A DNA stretch of 64,000 nt from Diplonema papillatum (lineage: Eukaryota > Euglenozoa > Diplonemea > Diplonemida > Diplonemidae), in contig JAPJBO010000977.1 in the NCBI GenBank assembly GCA_030068145.1, positions 18,245-82,244 of the forward strand. The letters are read 5' to 3'. This document shows, one piece after another, positions 47,001-58,105 of this stretch. A program made the translations under genes and the position numbers. Numbering within the stretch: position 1 is the first letter of the stretch; each line of letters starts with the position of its first letter. The notes beneath the pieces are model-generated. The model was given only the letters and a program-made list of their open reading frames with translations. It ran no database searches and was not told where the DNA came from.

Positions 47001-48253
47001 CGACGGAGGAGTGCGTCTTTTTCGTGGCGACCGGCGCCGCCGTGGGGGCAAAAAGCGACATGCTCCCGGTGGCCGGAGAGGCCGAGCTCACCAACGGTTC
47101 GGCCACGTTTTACGTCGTCCTGCAGGCGCCAAAGGCGCGCACGTTCGGGTTCCAGGTTGCCGACGTCACTCCGGTAGGGACTGCGGGTTACGCTTCTTCG
47201 CGTCTTCCTTCGTGTACGGGACCTTTGCTTCACCCGGAGACCGCCGCCGATATCGGATTGGGCTTCGTCGTGTCGACTTCGGCCGGCGACCACCGTCTGC
47301 CGTATCTCGGCAGCGACGCGTGCAGCACCGTGATAGATGGGTACGCGACGCTGTGGACTCTGAACGTCGTGAAGGGAGACCCCCATCACCTCGCCTGGGG
47401 GGCGCCGCCCGCGTCGGAGGTGCAGAACGACGCCGCGCCGGTGGAGTATGTCGTGCAAGTCCGCGACTTCGCGGACAACGTCCTCGGGAAAGAGGACGTC
47501 AAGAACGCGTCGCAGACGGCGTGGGTCAAGGTGTCCGTCCAGGCGACGCGGCTGGTTCCGGAACTGCGGAGGAACGCGACGGCGTCGCTGCTGTTCGCGC
47601 GGAGGGACGAGCCGTACACCATGGAAAGGATAGAGGCGCTCGAACGGGAAGCGTGCGCCATCGGGATCGCGGACGGCGGCCTGTCCGTCGACTTGGGCGG
47701 GGGCCAGAACCCGAGCCAGGCGCACTTCGTGTTCACGACGCTGCGCGTGTGGCACGGCATGTCGTGCCTGCTGACGTTCTCGGCGCGAACAGACGACCCC
47801 GCAGCTTCAGACGCGCAGATCGCGCTGGCCCACAAGCTCAACGCGAACACCGAACAGCTCCTGACCGCGACGGTGGCCGCGGCGTCGTGCTGCGAAGCCG
47901 GAGCATCCGTGTGCACTCGGTTTGCGTACAGCTTCGAGTTCGGATGCTGGGACCAAAAGGCGAGGCGGGTCATTGACGGACCCAACAACGACCCTTCGTC
48001 AGACGGCAGCCCGTTGGCCCGTGTGTCGGCCTCGAACCCGTACGCTTGCCTGTACGAGTGCGGCAGGTGCGAAGAAGGCATGCAATGCTACGGCAACACC
48101 ACGCTGCGCAACGAGGAAGGGCACTGGAGGGAACCGACAACGTACCGGTCGTGGGCCTGTGACACAGACAACTGCGTCGCTGGCGGCCTTGGCGACAGCC
48201 TAGGAGCAAGTGCGAGCGTCGTGCTTGCCTTGTCAGCCGCTGAGCGCTCAACG
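44087..48253 (+). CDS. Giant EGF/IPT surface protein, exon B
   Basis: This exon of 1,389 codons continues the extracellular region in phase 0, reading VVASFGNFPGDL at its start. It is predominantly beta-rich with scattered Cys pairs. It has further IPT/filamin-like segments, for example around 46110-46330 (SVGETLVIYGDYFDVA and FFVNQTHLVCQVQA). Several linkers resemble those at the end of exon A (LPDRVVFDDEKYP against APHRIVMLSGPPAYS), indicating a repeated domain of about 150-250 residues. It ends at AERST before a GTATGT donor at 48254. Multiple N-x-T/S sites fit an exposed glycoprotein. No catalytic motif is visible. Confidence 0.75.
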
Positions 48254-48714
48254 GTATGTCGCCTTCCTGCTCCTTCGTTTCCTGCTCGTTTCCCCCTTTT
48301 GAGTGATCCACAACAGGAAACTTTCCATAAACTTACTAAGAACTTCCCAAGTACTTGCCAAGCACACCCCACGTACACCTCAAATATGGTAAATGCGATT
48401 TCTGGCGATTTTTTTTGCATTTAGCACGTCCCGTGAACTTCCCAAGTACTTCCCGAGTACACCCCTTGTACACCCAAGGAAGGCCACCGGATCACACCAT
48501 GAAAACCGTTTTGGCAAAGGTGGGAACGTGAAGACGTACCTGCGTGATCCCGAAAGTCGGAGAGCCGAAACCGCGTACTGGGCTTTCGGAAATGGTCGTT
48601 GATCAAATCCGGACCGCACTCCGGACTCCGAAGCTTTCACGGCAGCCCTCACCTCAGCTACGCAGCGTGCGTTGATGGGACTTTCCTCGGCATAATGTAG
48701 AATCGAACCGACAG
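48254..48714 (+). other. Giant gene intron B/C (phase 0)
   Basis: The intron runs from GTATGT (48254) to GACAG (48710-48714). It has paired CTTCCCAAGTACTT and GTACAC-type direct repeats near 48343-48475 (two similar CCAAGTACTT...CACCCC blocks about 95 bp apart). It has no coding potential. Confidence 0.7.
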
Positions 48715-48972
48715 CTACAATGCGCGGAAGGATCAGAGGGTCCGCTGTGCGGCGTGTGCTCGCACGAAGTGTCCGCTGAAGCGCCGGAAGGTTACGCACG
48801 CAGCTGGGATACGTGCGTCGCGTGCCCGTCACATACGACCAGCTACGTGCTGATGCTGGTCGTGTTGCTCAGCTTCATCGCCATCGTCTGCTTCCTCGCA
48901 GCACTCGGCGCGCGGGCGGCTTCGGCACCCAAGCTGGCTATCATGCTGAAGATGCTGCTCAGCCACGTACAG
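48715..48972 (+). CDS. Giant surface protein, exon C (CxxCP and membrane helix 1)
   Basis: The 86 codons begin LQCAEGSEGPLCGVC and continue to TCVACPSHTTSYV. This is the GxLCxxC...CxxCP cysteine module that, in many protist surface giants, comes just before the membrane. A strong helix follows (YVLMLVVLLSFIAIVCFLAA, about 48843-48902). The exon then ends KLAIMLKMLLSHVQ at a GTATGG donor (48973). The KxLLSxxQ ending is the usual junction to the following FxxxxxxPW segment encoded by exon D. I assembled this exon by phase and motif fit; it is too short to stand out otherwise. Confidence 0.75.
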
Positions 48973-49598
48973 GTATGGAACCCGCCGCCGCCATTCTCTC
49001 CTTTTCCGGCCACCCAATATTGTTGGCGCCCTGCAACAAAAGCTCCCGAGCAGACTCGCAAGCCCGAGAGTGAGCGAATATCCTCGGGACGCAACGCGAA
49101 TCCAAGAAGCAAACCACTACTAACGAGGGACTTTCTCCGTTCCTCCACGACAGCGCGCGCACCCCCTCTTTCAGCATCTCCTTCAAGTCTTTTTGCGTGC
49201 CAGTCAAACGCCGTCACAGGCAACTGACCGAGCGAAATATCACCGGAGGCACAAAGCTGCCAACAATCGGAACGTGGAACGCCAATTGGAGACAGTGTAC
49301 ATCTCCGGAAACACGACAGAAAACCACCACCACCAAGCCGAACCTCACAAAACGATCAAAAAAAGTCGAAGGACACCCAATCTGTACGTCCCACGGGATC
49401 GTCGGAAGCACAGCACAAAATACTCGCGGGACTGCCTTGTGCTCATTTCGAAGGAGGCCAGAGGGGGAGAAAACAACACAACTACAACAGTTGGGCTTTT
49501 TTGCTGAACGCTTACGCCCGCCACTAAACCCAGCACTTCTACCTCCTTTGATCTATCGCAACTGGCAGTCTCCTCAAGCATTAAAAAAAAAAACACAG
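48973..49598 (+). other. Giant gene intron C/D (phase 0)
   Basis: The 626-bp intron starts GTATGG and ends AAACACAG. Positions about 49378-49415 resemble 32440-32478 upstream of the gene (TCTGTACG...GGGATCG), another trace of a dispersed repeat. Confidence 0.7.
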
Positions 49599-50831
49599 GT
49601 TGTCGGGTTCGTGGCCGACCTGGCGGTCCCGTGGTCGCACGGCACGCAGCGCTTCTTCGACGTCGCGTCGCACGTGCTGCCGACGGGCGACTTCGCGCCG
49701 GTGACGTGCGCGTGGGGGATCGACTACGCGGACAAGGTGCTGCTCTGGGTCCTCGTCCCGGGCGCGGTGCTCGCCGTGCCGGGGCTGCTGCTGGGGCTCA
49801 CGGCCCTGCGGCGGTACCTGTACCCGGACGCGTCCGAGCACCTGCGCCGGCGCCCGGTGGAGCACGCGCCGGAGTGCCTCTCGCCGTACCACTGGCTGTA
49901 CGACTGGTGCGTCGCGGACGGCAGCCAGAGCGAGATGCGCAACCAGATCGCGAAGCACACCAACGCATCCCCCGAAGACAGGGGAAATGCTCGGTTCAAC
50001 GTAGAAGCCCGTCTCGCTCCCCTGCCGAGGGAATCCGTCCGCGACGTGAAGGAGCTCGAAAGCCTTGAAGCCGTGGTGGGCACTTCATACGCCCCGGTCA
50101 AGGTCCAGCGGCTGGCCCTCGACGAGGCGCAGCCGGACAGCTATGCGGCGAGCACCGTGTTCTGGGAGGCGCGGCTGACCCCGGGAGCGTACGGCTGCTG
50201 GCTCTGCCAGCGCTGCTGCTTCCTGGAGCAGCTGTTCCCGACGCCGGGCGTCGGGCGCGCCGGGCAGGCCCCGCAGATGGACGAGTTCGTGTCGCGGCGG
50301 TGGTTCCGGTGCACGGTGCCCGGCCACGAAATCACCGAAGCCAAGCTCCGCGTCGCGTTCCGCGGCTCCCTCCTCGAAGCGGCGGTCGCCCGGTTGCAGT
50401 TCTTGGAAAAAGCGGCGTACCGCGCGCAGACCCGCCACCGGCTGACCGACCGTCAGATGCTTGCACTCGCCGAAGAGCTGTTCCCGGCGAACCCCATGGA
50501 AGACGGAGCCTCGGACTCTCACTCGAGTGCGAGTGAAGACGAAGGCGGTTCGAACCTGATGACGGCCGACAAGTCGACGACGCACAAGGAGGCCCTCGCC
50601 AGGGCGCAGAGGAGCCGGGCCTACGCAGTGGCCGAGGGCCCTCCGTTCCCCGCCGAGGAGCATCTGCACTTCGACTTCCCCGACGCCGACCCCGCCAACA
50701 ACGCGGCGACCACCGTTTCGGTGGCCGCAAACGGCGTCGTCACCTTCGCGCAGCCGGAGGACGAAGCCGCGAAGGTCTCCCTCCGCGCCCGCAAAGACGC
50801 CGCCGTCGCTCTGGTGACGAAGCTGCAGGGG
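49599..50831 (+). CDS. Giant surface protein, exon D (membrane helix 2, cytoplasmic)
   Basis: The 411 codons begin VVGFVADLAVPWSHG and reach CAWGIDYADKVLLWVLVPGAV. They match the conserved membrane-proximal module of protist EGF/GCC-type giants (Q-V-x-F...PW...C...Y...L). A second membrane helix is at about 49737-49808, followed by RRYLYP and a largely soluble region with a Cys pair cluster (CWLCQRCC), acidic Ser-rich linker and charged helices. It ends KLQG at a GTATGT donor (50832). The part after helix 2 is probably cytoplasmic and could carry signalling or cytoskeletal contacts, though no kinase or other enzyme domain is present. Confidence 0.75.
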
Positions 50832-51062
50832 GTATGTGGGGATTGCGGGCATTTACCTTTTTTTCAACCACTTTTGGGGCAGCAGTCAGTTGTGAGACTG
50901 GCAGGAGCAGCGTCACCTCCCCTAGCGAGCTCTCGGATCAAGCTGCGTCTGATGCAGTTGTATGGATCGCCTACATACACTCAGCCGCGCGTGCCTTCAT
51001 TGCGAAGGTTACTGCTGCGGCCTTCTGGGTGGCAGCTGTGTCAGGTCAAGTAGCGACATCTG

Positions 51063-51300
51063 AGGCCCTGTGATGGCTGAGTGCACACCTAAGCAGGGCT
51101 GCATCCTCGTGTTGTAGCCGTGTTGTGTATAAGGCTTCGTGGGGGCCTGGTCAACCACCTCATCACTACAGGGCACAAACCTTTCTCGACAGTGATTGGA
51201 CAGTTGGGACTGCCGGGGTGGGTCTCCATGAAGAAGAAAATTGTAAAGCAAGACCTGCCCCCTGCGCCTGCTGTCTCCGGCTGCTTCGGCAGACGACACA
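51063..51300 (+). repeat. Dispersed repeat Q (copy 2)
   Basis: This copy aligns piecewise with 29995-30175 through TGTGATGGCTGA, TTGTAGCCGTGTTG, CATCACTACAGG and TGTCTCCGGCTG. It is longer than copy 1 because of extra sequence between blocks. Confidence 0.6.
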
Positions 51301-51608
51301 TACTACTACTACTACTACCAACCACTTTTGACGCCGCGCGTGAGTGTCGACTATACGGGGGTAAAGACCGTGGGAACTCAGGAAGCGGCCCTCCCTAACT
51401 GCCCCCTTCCCCCTATTTTGTTTTTAGCCACACGAATGTGTGAGGAAACTGAACCGCCCAAGTAGGACCTTCTGATCATGATCATTTGCCAATTTGCCTG
51501 CCCCCTGAAACCACGTCCAGGATTTGGGCTCAGGGTAGTGCGGTCAACGAAAACTCGAGTTTCTCTTTTCTACCTTCTCCTACTCTCGCGGTGTACTGGT
51601 TTACACTT

Positions 51609-51745
51609 TCTTCGACGAAGACTTGATGCTAGCATCAAACATGCATGAGAGGCAGTGTTCAGCCTAAACATCAAACTAAGTTTTTCCCCCGTGGCTTATC
51701 GGACCGAACCACGGCCCAGATAGGACCAGGTGGTTGCAATCCCCC
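51609..51745 (+). repeat. Hairpin repeat joined to DDE-transposon end
   Basis: The left half holds the perfect palindrome TTGATGCTAGCATCAA (51623-51638), then GAGGCAG..CAGCCT and AAACTAAG-TTTTTCCCCC. The right half, from CCCGTGGCTTA, matches 62211-62300 beside the decayed DDE transposase. Related copies are at 11951-11994, 44022-44079 and 60961-61040, with a fragment at 30114-30137. Confidence 0.65.
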
Positions 51746-51958
51746 GCCAACGCCGCTCTTCGGCAACGCGAGTCACGGCAAAAAGCATGAGATGGCCGGC
51801 TAACGTAGTAGCGGGCTGCGTTAGTGTGTCGCACCAAGCCAAACTCTCAGACTCTGCGTGTTCGACTGTCGATTCGACTGTGAGTGGCCTCGCCGATCGC
51901 TATCGGCCGAGGCGATCCTGTTTGGTCTTAGCGCAACCATTCATTTCACACATCACAG

Positions 51959-52171
51959 AACGCCTACTTGCCCATAGAAGGCAGCAAGACGGCCCATGAG
52001 AAGCTGAGTGCGATCAAAGTCAGTGCAGCCGGAAGTACGTCTGTGTGGAGGTACACGAGAAACGACGTCGTCACTGGCGAGACAATGGAGTGGTTCTCCA
52101 AGGAGGACCCGGTTACTCCGCCGCGCTCTCCTAAGCGAGGATGGTATGCCGCCACATTCTCCTTGAAGTAA
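51959..52171 (+). CDS. Giant surface protein, exon E (probable C-terminus)
   Basis: Seventy codons follow a CATCACAG acceptor and end at TAA (52169-52171). The sequence begins NAYLPIEGSKTAHEKL and later reads ETMEWFSKEDPVTPPRSPKR, a plausible cytoplasmic tail with a proline-directed phosphorylation-type motif. Phase 0 matches the donor of exon D. Codon use resembles coding DNA less strongly than exons A-D, so the link is an inference from splice phase and position. The alternative is that the gene ends in another exon further on. Confidence 0.5.
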   Translation, partial: NAYLPIEGSKTAHEKLSAIKVSAAGSTSVWRYTRNDVVTGETMEWFSKEDPVTPPRSPKRGWYAATFSLK

Positions 52172-52360
52172 GAAAAGGCAAGTCCTGCGGAAGTTACTTG
52201 GTTGAGGAAGAATCGGCAAAAAATGGTCAAAATCTGAAGATTCCCAAAAGCCGTTATTTTGCGTTATTTTTTCCCCGTTATTTTGCGTTTTCGACCGCAC
52301 GGCGAACTCCAGCCTCTGAGCTGGAGTGAATCGGGAGGTCCTAGGAGAGGGCGTGGGCAC

Positions 52361-52560
52361 ACCCGCAAAGGGCATGTGACACCCGCAAAGGGCATGTGAC
52401 ACCCGCAAAGGGCATGTGACACCCGCAAAGGGCATGTGACCCCCGCAAAGGGCATGTGACACCCGCAAAGGGCATGTGACACCCGCAAAGGGCATGTGAC
52501 CCCCGCAAAGGGCATGTGACACCGGCAAAGGGCATGTGACACCCGCAAAGCGGGTGTGGA
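52361..52560. repeat. 20-bp tandem array, ten copies
   Basis: The unit ACCCGCAAAGGGCATGTGAC is repeated nearly perfectly ten times, the last partial. Variants with an initial C occur at 52441 and 52501, 60 bp apart. It lies about 190 bp after the probable end of the giant gene. Apparent minus-strand open frames are by-products of the repeat. Confidence 0.9.
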
Positions 52561-53384
52561 AACAGGGGATCTCGGTGGAAATACCTTGGTTCTCATAGGT
52601 ATTCTGGACCGGCCTTGTTTCTTTTGGAATGCAACATTCAACCTCTTAGAGTTGGTGCTGCTCACACACAGAAACCCTACGGTAGCGTCACCTCAAGCAA
52701 GCAAGCATTTCAGTGACGGACGTAGGAGGGGACTGAGCTGAGTCGGCGGGCTGCCTTTTGGAATTGCGTTGTTGCTGAGGTTGCGCAGGTGTTAGATTCT
52801 ACGTTTGCAACTACCAAGACGACGGGCTTGACTCAGATCCGTAGCCCGAGCCTAAATACGAGCCTAATATGTCAAAGCAGGACTCAAATCTCGCACCACC
52901 TACAGTGAAATGCCGTGGTACGCAACGATCCCGCTGCGAGGCGAAGAAGAAGTTGTTACCGACGATCAAGAACTGCTTGGTATGGTTCAACGGCACAGGA
53001 GAGAACTTTTTTTACGCCAGACAAAGAACCGAAGGGATCCCAAGTGCTGTAACTACCGAACACGTGTTGCGAGGTAGATCATGTGGGTCCATCCCTACAC
53101 GACAAGACACGCAAACACAACCGGGAAAATAGTCCTGGGTGGATAAACAACGTTGTGTGAGCGATGAACAAATCTGATTGTGGTTCAACCGTTGTATTCC
53201 CTATCCCTATATTTCCTCCCTTCTAGCGTTCTACAGCACATTTCAACTGGTGGATAGTGCGTTGCTCAGGGTAGTCGAAGGCCTGACAATCACACTAATG
53301 CAACAAATTTACACAACTGGTGGTTGGCTGCTGCGTGATGCAAAACTGATAGCCATTTTGCAAAAGGTCGAAGCTCCCCCCCAC
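52561..53384. other. Intergenic spacer between two arrays
   Basis: I see no gene or repeat in it. It separates the 20-bp and 41-bp minisatellites. Confidence 0.4.
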
Positions 53385-53915
53385 CCTCAAAACGTAGTGG
53401 AAACACTTTACCCTTGATGGGGACACCTCAAAACGTAGTGGAAACACCTTACCATTGATGGGGACACCTCAAAACGTGGTGGAAACACTTTACCCTTGAT
53501 GGGGACACCTCAAAACGTGGTGGAAACACCTTACCATTGATGGGGACACCTCAAAATGCGGTGGAAACACTTTACCCTTGATGGGGACACCTCAAAACGT
53601 AGTGGAAACACTTTACCCTTGATGAGAACACCTCAAAATGCGGTGGAAACACTTTACCCTTGATGGGGACACCTCAAAACGTGGTGGAAACACTTTACCA
53701 TTGATGGGGACACCTCAAAATGCGGTGGAAACAATTTACCCTTGATGGGGACACCTCAAAACGTAGTGGAAACACCTTACCATTGATGGGGACACCTCAA
53801 AACGTGGTGGAAACACTTTACCATTGATGGGGACACCTCAAAATGCGGTGGAAACAATTTACCCTTGATGGGGACACCTCAAAACGTAGTGGAAACACCT
53901 TACCATTGATGGGGA
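53385..53915. repeat. 41-bp minisatellite, block 1
   Basis: Twelve full units and one partial unit of a 41-bp repeat start CCTCAAAACG. Units differ at fixed positions (ACGTAG, ACGTGG or ATGCGG; CTTTACC, CCTTACC or AATTTACC). Units 8-13 alternate as an ordered three-unit set, giving a 123-bp higher-order repeat. Confidence 0.9.
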
Positions 53916-54204
53916 ATGATCCTCCAGCTGCGTTTCCTTTCCGTGCCCCAGTTCTCGCTTCTGCGGCGCTCGTTTTGCTGCCGCTTCTACGCGCAGCTCT
54001 CTTCCGCCTTGCTCAGGGATCAAAACGGGAATGAGAGAAACACGGGCTACTTACCAAACAAACGAAGGGGTGACGAAAAAGAAACGAGGACGGGGGTGTG
54101 TGTGGGGCACTTACATTTCTTGTTCACCTGGATGAGGTTTCTGGTTATACTAGCTGGGAGCACAGTGCACTTCGCTGGGATAATTCCCCCGATAAATCGT
54201 CAGA
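53916..54204. other. Non-repeat insert inside the minisatellite
   Basis: About 289 bp of unique sequence splits the 41-bp array after GATGGGGA; the array resumes with ACACCTC at about 54204. No coding or element hallmarks are visible, so it may be an insertion or a captured fragment. Confidence 0.6.
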
Positions 54205-54206
54205 CA

Positions 54207-54698
54207 CCTCAAGACGTGGTAGAAACACTTTACCCTTGATGGGGACACCTCAAAACGTGGTGGAAACACCTTACCATTGATGGGGACACCTCAAAACGTG
54301 GTGGAAACACTTTACCATTGATGGGGACACCTCAAAATGCGGTGGAAACACTTTACCCTTGATGGGGACACCTCAAAATGCGGTGGAAACACTTTACCCT
54401 TGATGGGGACACCTCAAAACGTAGTGGAAACACCTTACCATTGATGGAGACACCTCAAAACGTGGTGGAAACACTTTACCATTGATGGGGACACCTCAAA
54501 ATGCGGTGGAAACAATTTAACAATGATGGGGATACCTCAAAATGCGGTGGAAACACTTTACCATTGATGGGGACACCTCAAAATGCGGTGGAAACACTTT
54601 ACCCATGATGGGGACACCTCAAAACGTGGTGGAAACACTTTACCGTTGATGGGGACACCTCAAAATGTGGTGAAAACACTTTACCATTAATGGGGACA
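54207..54698. repeat. 41-bp minisatellite, block 2
   Basis: Twelve units of the same 41-bp repeat follow, the last ones more diverged (ACAATGATGG, TTAATGG). Units 6-8 show the same three-type order as in block 1. The array stops about 315 bp before the Penelope-like ORF. Confidence 0.9.
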
Positions 54699-55013
54699 CC
54701 TTCTCATTGATGGGGGGCTCTCCGCCGGCTACTCTACAAGACATATAAGCCCATACAAGCCCTGTTAGGTTGTTAGTACCGTACCGTTTGGGCGGGGGGC
54801 TGCGCCCCCCGAACCCCCCCATCTTTTAAAGAAGATTTTTGAGGATTTTTGATCAAACTTTCGGAGAACGATGCTGTAGTTTTGCCTGCGGAAAAGAGCT
54901 TGGAAGGGAATCGAACCTGGGTGTACGTACAGGCAGGGGGGAAATAATTGCCCGCGCCTTCAAAATTATAAAAGGTGGTAGCCGTACCCCCCCCCCCCCC
55001 CGTGGACCACACG
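54699..55013 (+). promoter_or_regulatory. 5' leader of the Penelope-like element
   Basis: Between the minisatellite and the first ATG lies a perfect 8-bp GC hairpin with a 3-nt loop at 54793-54811, then a C-rich run, an A/T-rich stretch and a C14-15 tract before the start. The exact element boundary is not determinable from one copy. Calling it a promoter or leader is inference from position. Confidence 0.35.
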
Positions 55014-58000
55014 ATGGCCCCTTGCCGTGTGGCCCTAAAAAACGCCGCAGGACCGCTTTTGGACCTGTCAGCCCGACACGTTGATAGACCCAAAGTAAAA
55101 AATCCCACACCCGTCTCTAAATCGCCATTGAAAGTGCCTAGGAAGCATAACCATTCGAGGCGGAGTGCTGCGTCGTCTACCACCACCGAGTCCGAAAACA
55201 TGAAAGTTAACTACTTTGATGATGAACTCGACGGAACAGACGCTAAGGTAGTCGTCGGATATCCGATTCGGACAGATGACGAATGCCTTATTTTCCGACA
55301 GCGCCACTCCCAGGAAGGACCTGAACTTGTTGGTCGTTTCCCAGCGACACGGAGAGAGGGAAAGGAAGAGAAACGCTGCGACAAAGGTCACCCCAGACCC
55401 CAAGCGGCCCCCAAAACAAAGAAGCCCTGCGAGAAAGGTCTTTCCAGACCCCAAGCAGCCCCAGAACAGAGGAACCGTGGAACGACTAGCCACCCGGTTC
55501 ACAACGATCGACAAAAGGAGCGCGAACAAAAGAGGCCGCAAAAAGAAAAACCCAGAGCACAAGCACGAAAACGCCGCCAAGAAAAATCGGAAGAACGACC
55601 ACGTGACTCTGAGGCAAAAAAACAAAACGAAAAAAACCAAAAAAACCAAAAAAACAATAAAAGTGCACGCGCCAACAGAAAAGAACGGCGAAAACAAAAA
55701 ACAAACCGGCCCAAATCTGACACTCGTTTCCTCGCCGCTTTTGTCCACACGCGCCGCCACCCTGACGACGACGACGACGATCACGGAAGCCGAAGAAAAA
55801 GCGCGATCGAAATCTTCTGGAAGCGATACGGCACAAAAGTGTCGAATGGGCGGAACAAATGCGGAACCGACCGAAGCGACGTCGCCGACAGCACGACGGG
55901 AGTGATCTACGTACTTCTGAACGAAGGGGGCACCGTCCTCTACGTGGGTCAGACGTCGAAGACGGCCGAGGTGCGAAACAGCAAGCACTGGGAAAATCGG
56001 AACTCAAAGGGCAACCGTGTATCGCAACAATTACGAAAGCGAGGCCGGAAGCTCTACGCGTGTCCGATACAGAATGTTCCGGAACGGCTGTACGTACAGC
56101 CCGCTGACTTCGCGCGCGTGGCTCTCCCAATCGAAGATTTTTGGATCAAATGGCTAAACCCGCCATTGAACATGACGAATCGGCGACAGGGAGAGAGGGT
56201 CAACAACAAGGCTGCAAAGAAGAAGAGGAGGCAACGTCCACCGCAACGCCTCCGCAAACGACGCACCGACGGCAGCGTCTGGCACCGCATGGAAAACGAC
56301 GAACTCCACATTGACACCTCCCCGGGCTTCTGTTCTGGGTTGAGGAAACAGTTGGACCACCTGTTGACACTCCCACAGGACCGACTGGGAACCTACGACA
56401 TGTCAACATGGCATCCCAATCGCGCCCTCCGCCTACGCACGTGGCTGAGAACCTTCGTTCAAGGAAAGGACGTCACAGACAAAGTACGAATCCTTGAACG
56501 ACTCCTCAGTGCGCGCATCCGCAACAGAACCGAGAAACCGGCGGCCCCCCCACGACGGTATTTCAAGCTGACGCATCATCACCCGGCACAAGACCGGACA
56601 GCAATAGCCGGCGTCCTGTCACGCGCACGGGTTCGCGAAACGTGCCCCAACCCGGCCGTCCTCAAAAACCTCATGGTGAGCAACCGCCTGAAGCCACCTT
56701 TGGTAACCCTCGTCAGCAACGTCACCGAAGTAAGTTACGAAGCGAATCAACCGACTAGCTCAGGTTCGGTTTGTCCATGCATGCAGCATATGACACCACA
56801 CCGCCCGGATCTTGGTGGACACGCTTTAGGACTTGCAACGGATCTGAAGACTGACGAAGCCCTCCTTTCACTTTTTCGAAAAGGACGAAAATACCGGGTC
56901 GCGAGTAGTCCGATGACTATGTACGACTCGATAAGACACGACGTCGAAGAATTCGTGAACTCGAATTTCCCGAAGGCGAGCGAGGACGAGAAGACCAGAT
57001 TTTCAACGACTCTGGTCGAAGAGTTCGACGCCGTCCTTGGAACTCTCAACGCGCACACCGACGAACCTCAACTCCGAGACGCCTTACGCACCCTGAAGAA
57101 GCTCCAGGAGCACCTCGTGTTTCTCCCTGTAGATAAGACGTCCCATGACTTCGGGTTTATCTGCAAGGAAAAATACAAGGAGCTCTTACGGGACGAATTA
57201 CAACAGAGCTCAACGTACCAGGAAGTTGGCGAGTCGATTGATGACGTGCTCGAACGACACCGTGACTTCAACAAGTCACACAAGTTCGTACACGCCGACA
57301 ACCTACCGTACCTTTACGGCATCCCGAAGCTCCACAAACCCGAACCACGGATGCGGTACATTGCCGGCGTGTCGGAGAAAGGAAACGTTGAGAAGAAAGA
57401 CGAACAGAAGGACCGAGACGAAAAAGGCCGCGACAAGAAACGAATGAAGACACGTGCATCCACAACCCCTGCACACCAAGAAGCCTCCGGTTTGCTGAAG
57501 CTGGTGCTAGCAACGCTCCGAAGCAAGGACGAAGCGGCGTTTTCGCAAACGGGGATACGTCGTTTCTTCGTCGTGGAGTCGGTCGATGACGTAGCAGTAC
57601 ACATAAAGACGAACTACGCTCGACTGCGCAAAAAAGCGCCACGAACCTTCGACTTCAAAGAGATGTACACGAAGATTCCGCAGAAGCAGATTGTTGACTA
57701 TGTTATGTCTGCGGTTGCAGAGGCTTTCGAGTACATGAAGTCCGAAAAAGGAGCGAACGTAGAAGCCCAGCGCGCCAAACACCGTTTCGAATTTGGGAAA
57801 CCAGACGAATCGAACACGACCTCCTACAATGTCGAAGAGATTCGAGCACTGGTCAGCTTCATTGTTGGTAACACCTTCGTCACCAACGGTGGAACATGCT
57901 ACCAGCAGGTATCCGGAATCCCCATGGGCGGCAATGCAAGCCCAGACCTCGCCAACTTATACTGCTACTGGTGCGAAAAGCAGTACATCGACGGCCTGGT

Positions 58001-58105
58001 CGCGAAAGGATTGCAAGAAGAGGCCAGGAATCACGCCGACAGCGTCAGATTCATTGACGACTTCCTGACCTGGGGTGTTCGACCACCGCCGGAAGATATC
58101 TACGG
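55014..58105 (+). CDS. Penelope-like element ORF, part 1: GIY-YIG and RT
   Basis: Starting at ATG 55014, residues 1-285 are very rich in Lys, Arg, Glu and Gln, as expected for nucleic-acid binding. A complete GIY-YIG nuclease follows: GVIYVL at 296-301, LYVGQT at about 309-314, an arginine in EVRNSKHW, and the closing E..WIKWLNPPLN. Then come a Pro/Arg linker and the RT: FLPVDKTSHDFGF, LYGIPKLHKPEPRMRYIAG, TFDFKEMYTKIP (Asp about 880), QQVSGIPMGGNASPDLANLY and RFIDDFL (Asp about 1015-1016). These are Penelope-type motifs, and all catalytic aspartates are present. The protein should nick target DNA and reverse-transcribe from the nick. The frame breaks at residue about 1031 (DIYG) where the retroposon lies. 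An earlier or later start (ATG at 55200) is possible. Confidence 0.85.

Larger units (their letters stand above)
50832..51958 (+). other. Giant gene intron D/E, repeat-rich (phase 0)
   Basis: This 1,127-bp intron runs from GTATGT to CATCACAG at 51951-51958. It contains dispersed repeat Q (51063-51300) and a full hairpin repeat joined to a DDE-transposon end (51609-51745). It is the longest of the four introns, because of these insertions. Confidence 0.65.

Noticed and set aside
52361..54698. CRISPR-like regular repeats
   Set aside because: The units abut each other without unique spacers, there are no cas genes, and the context is eukaryotic; these are minisatellites.
54906..54916. Perfect tRNA-type B box (GGTTCGATTCC on the minus strand)
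   Set aside because: The flanks do not form a T stem, no A box lies at the right distance and no cloverleaf can be drawn, so it is treated as chance or a distant relic.
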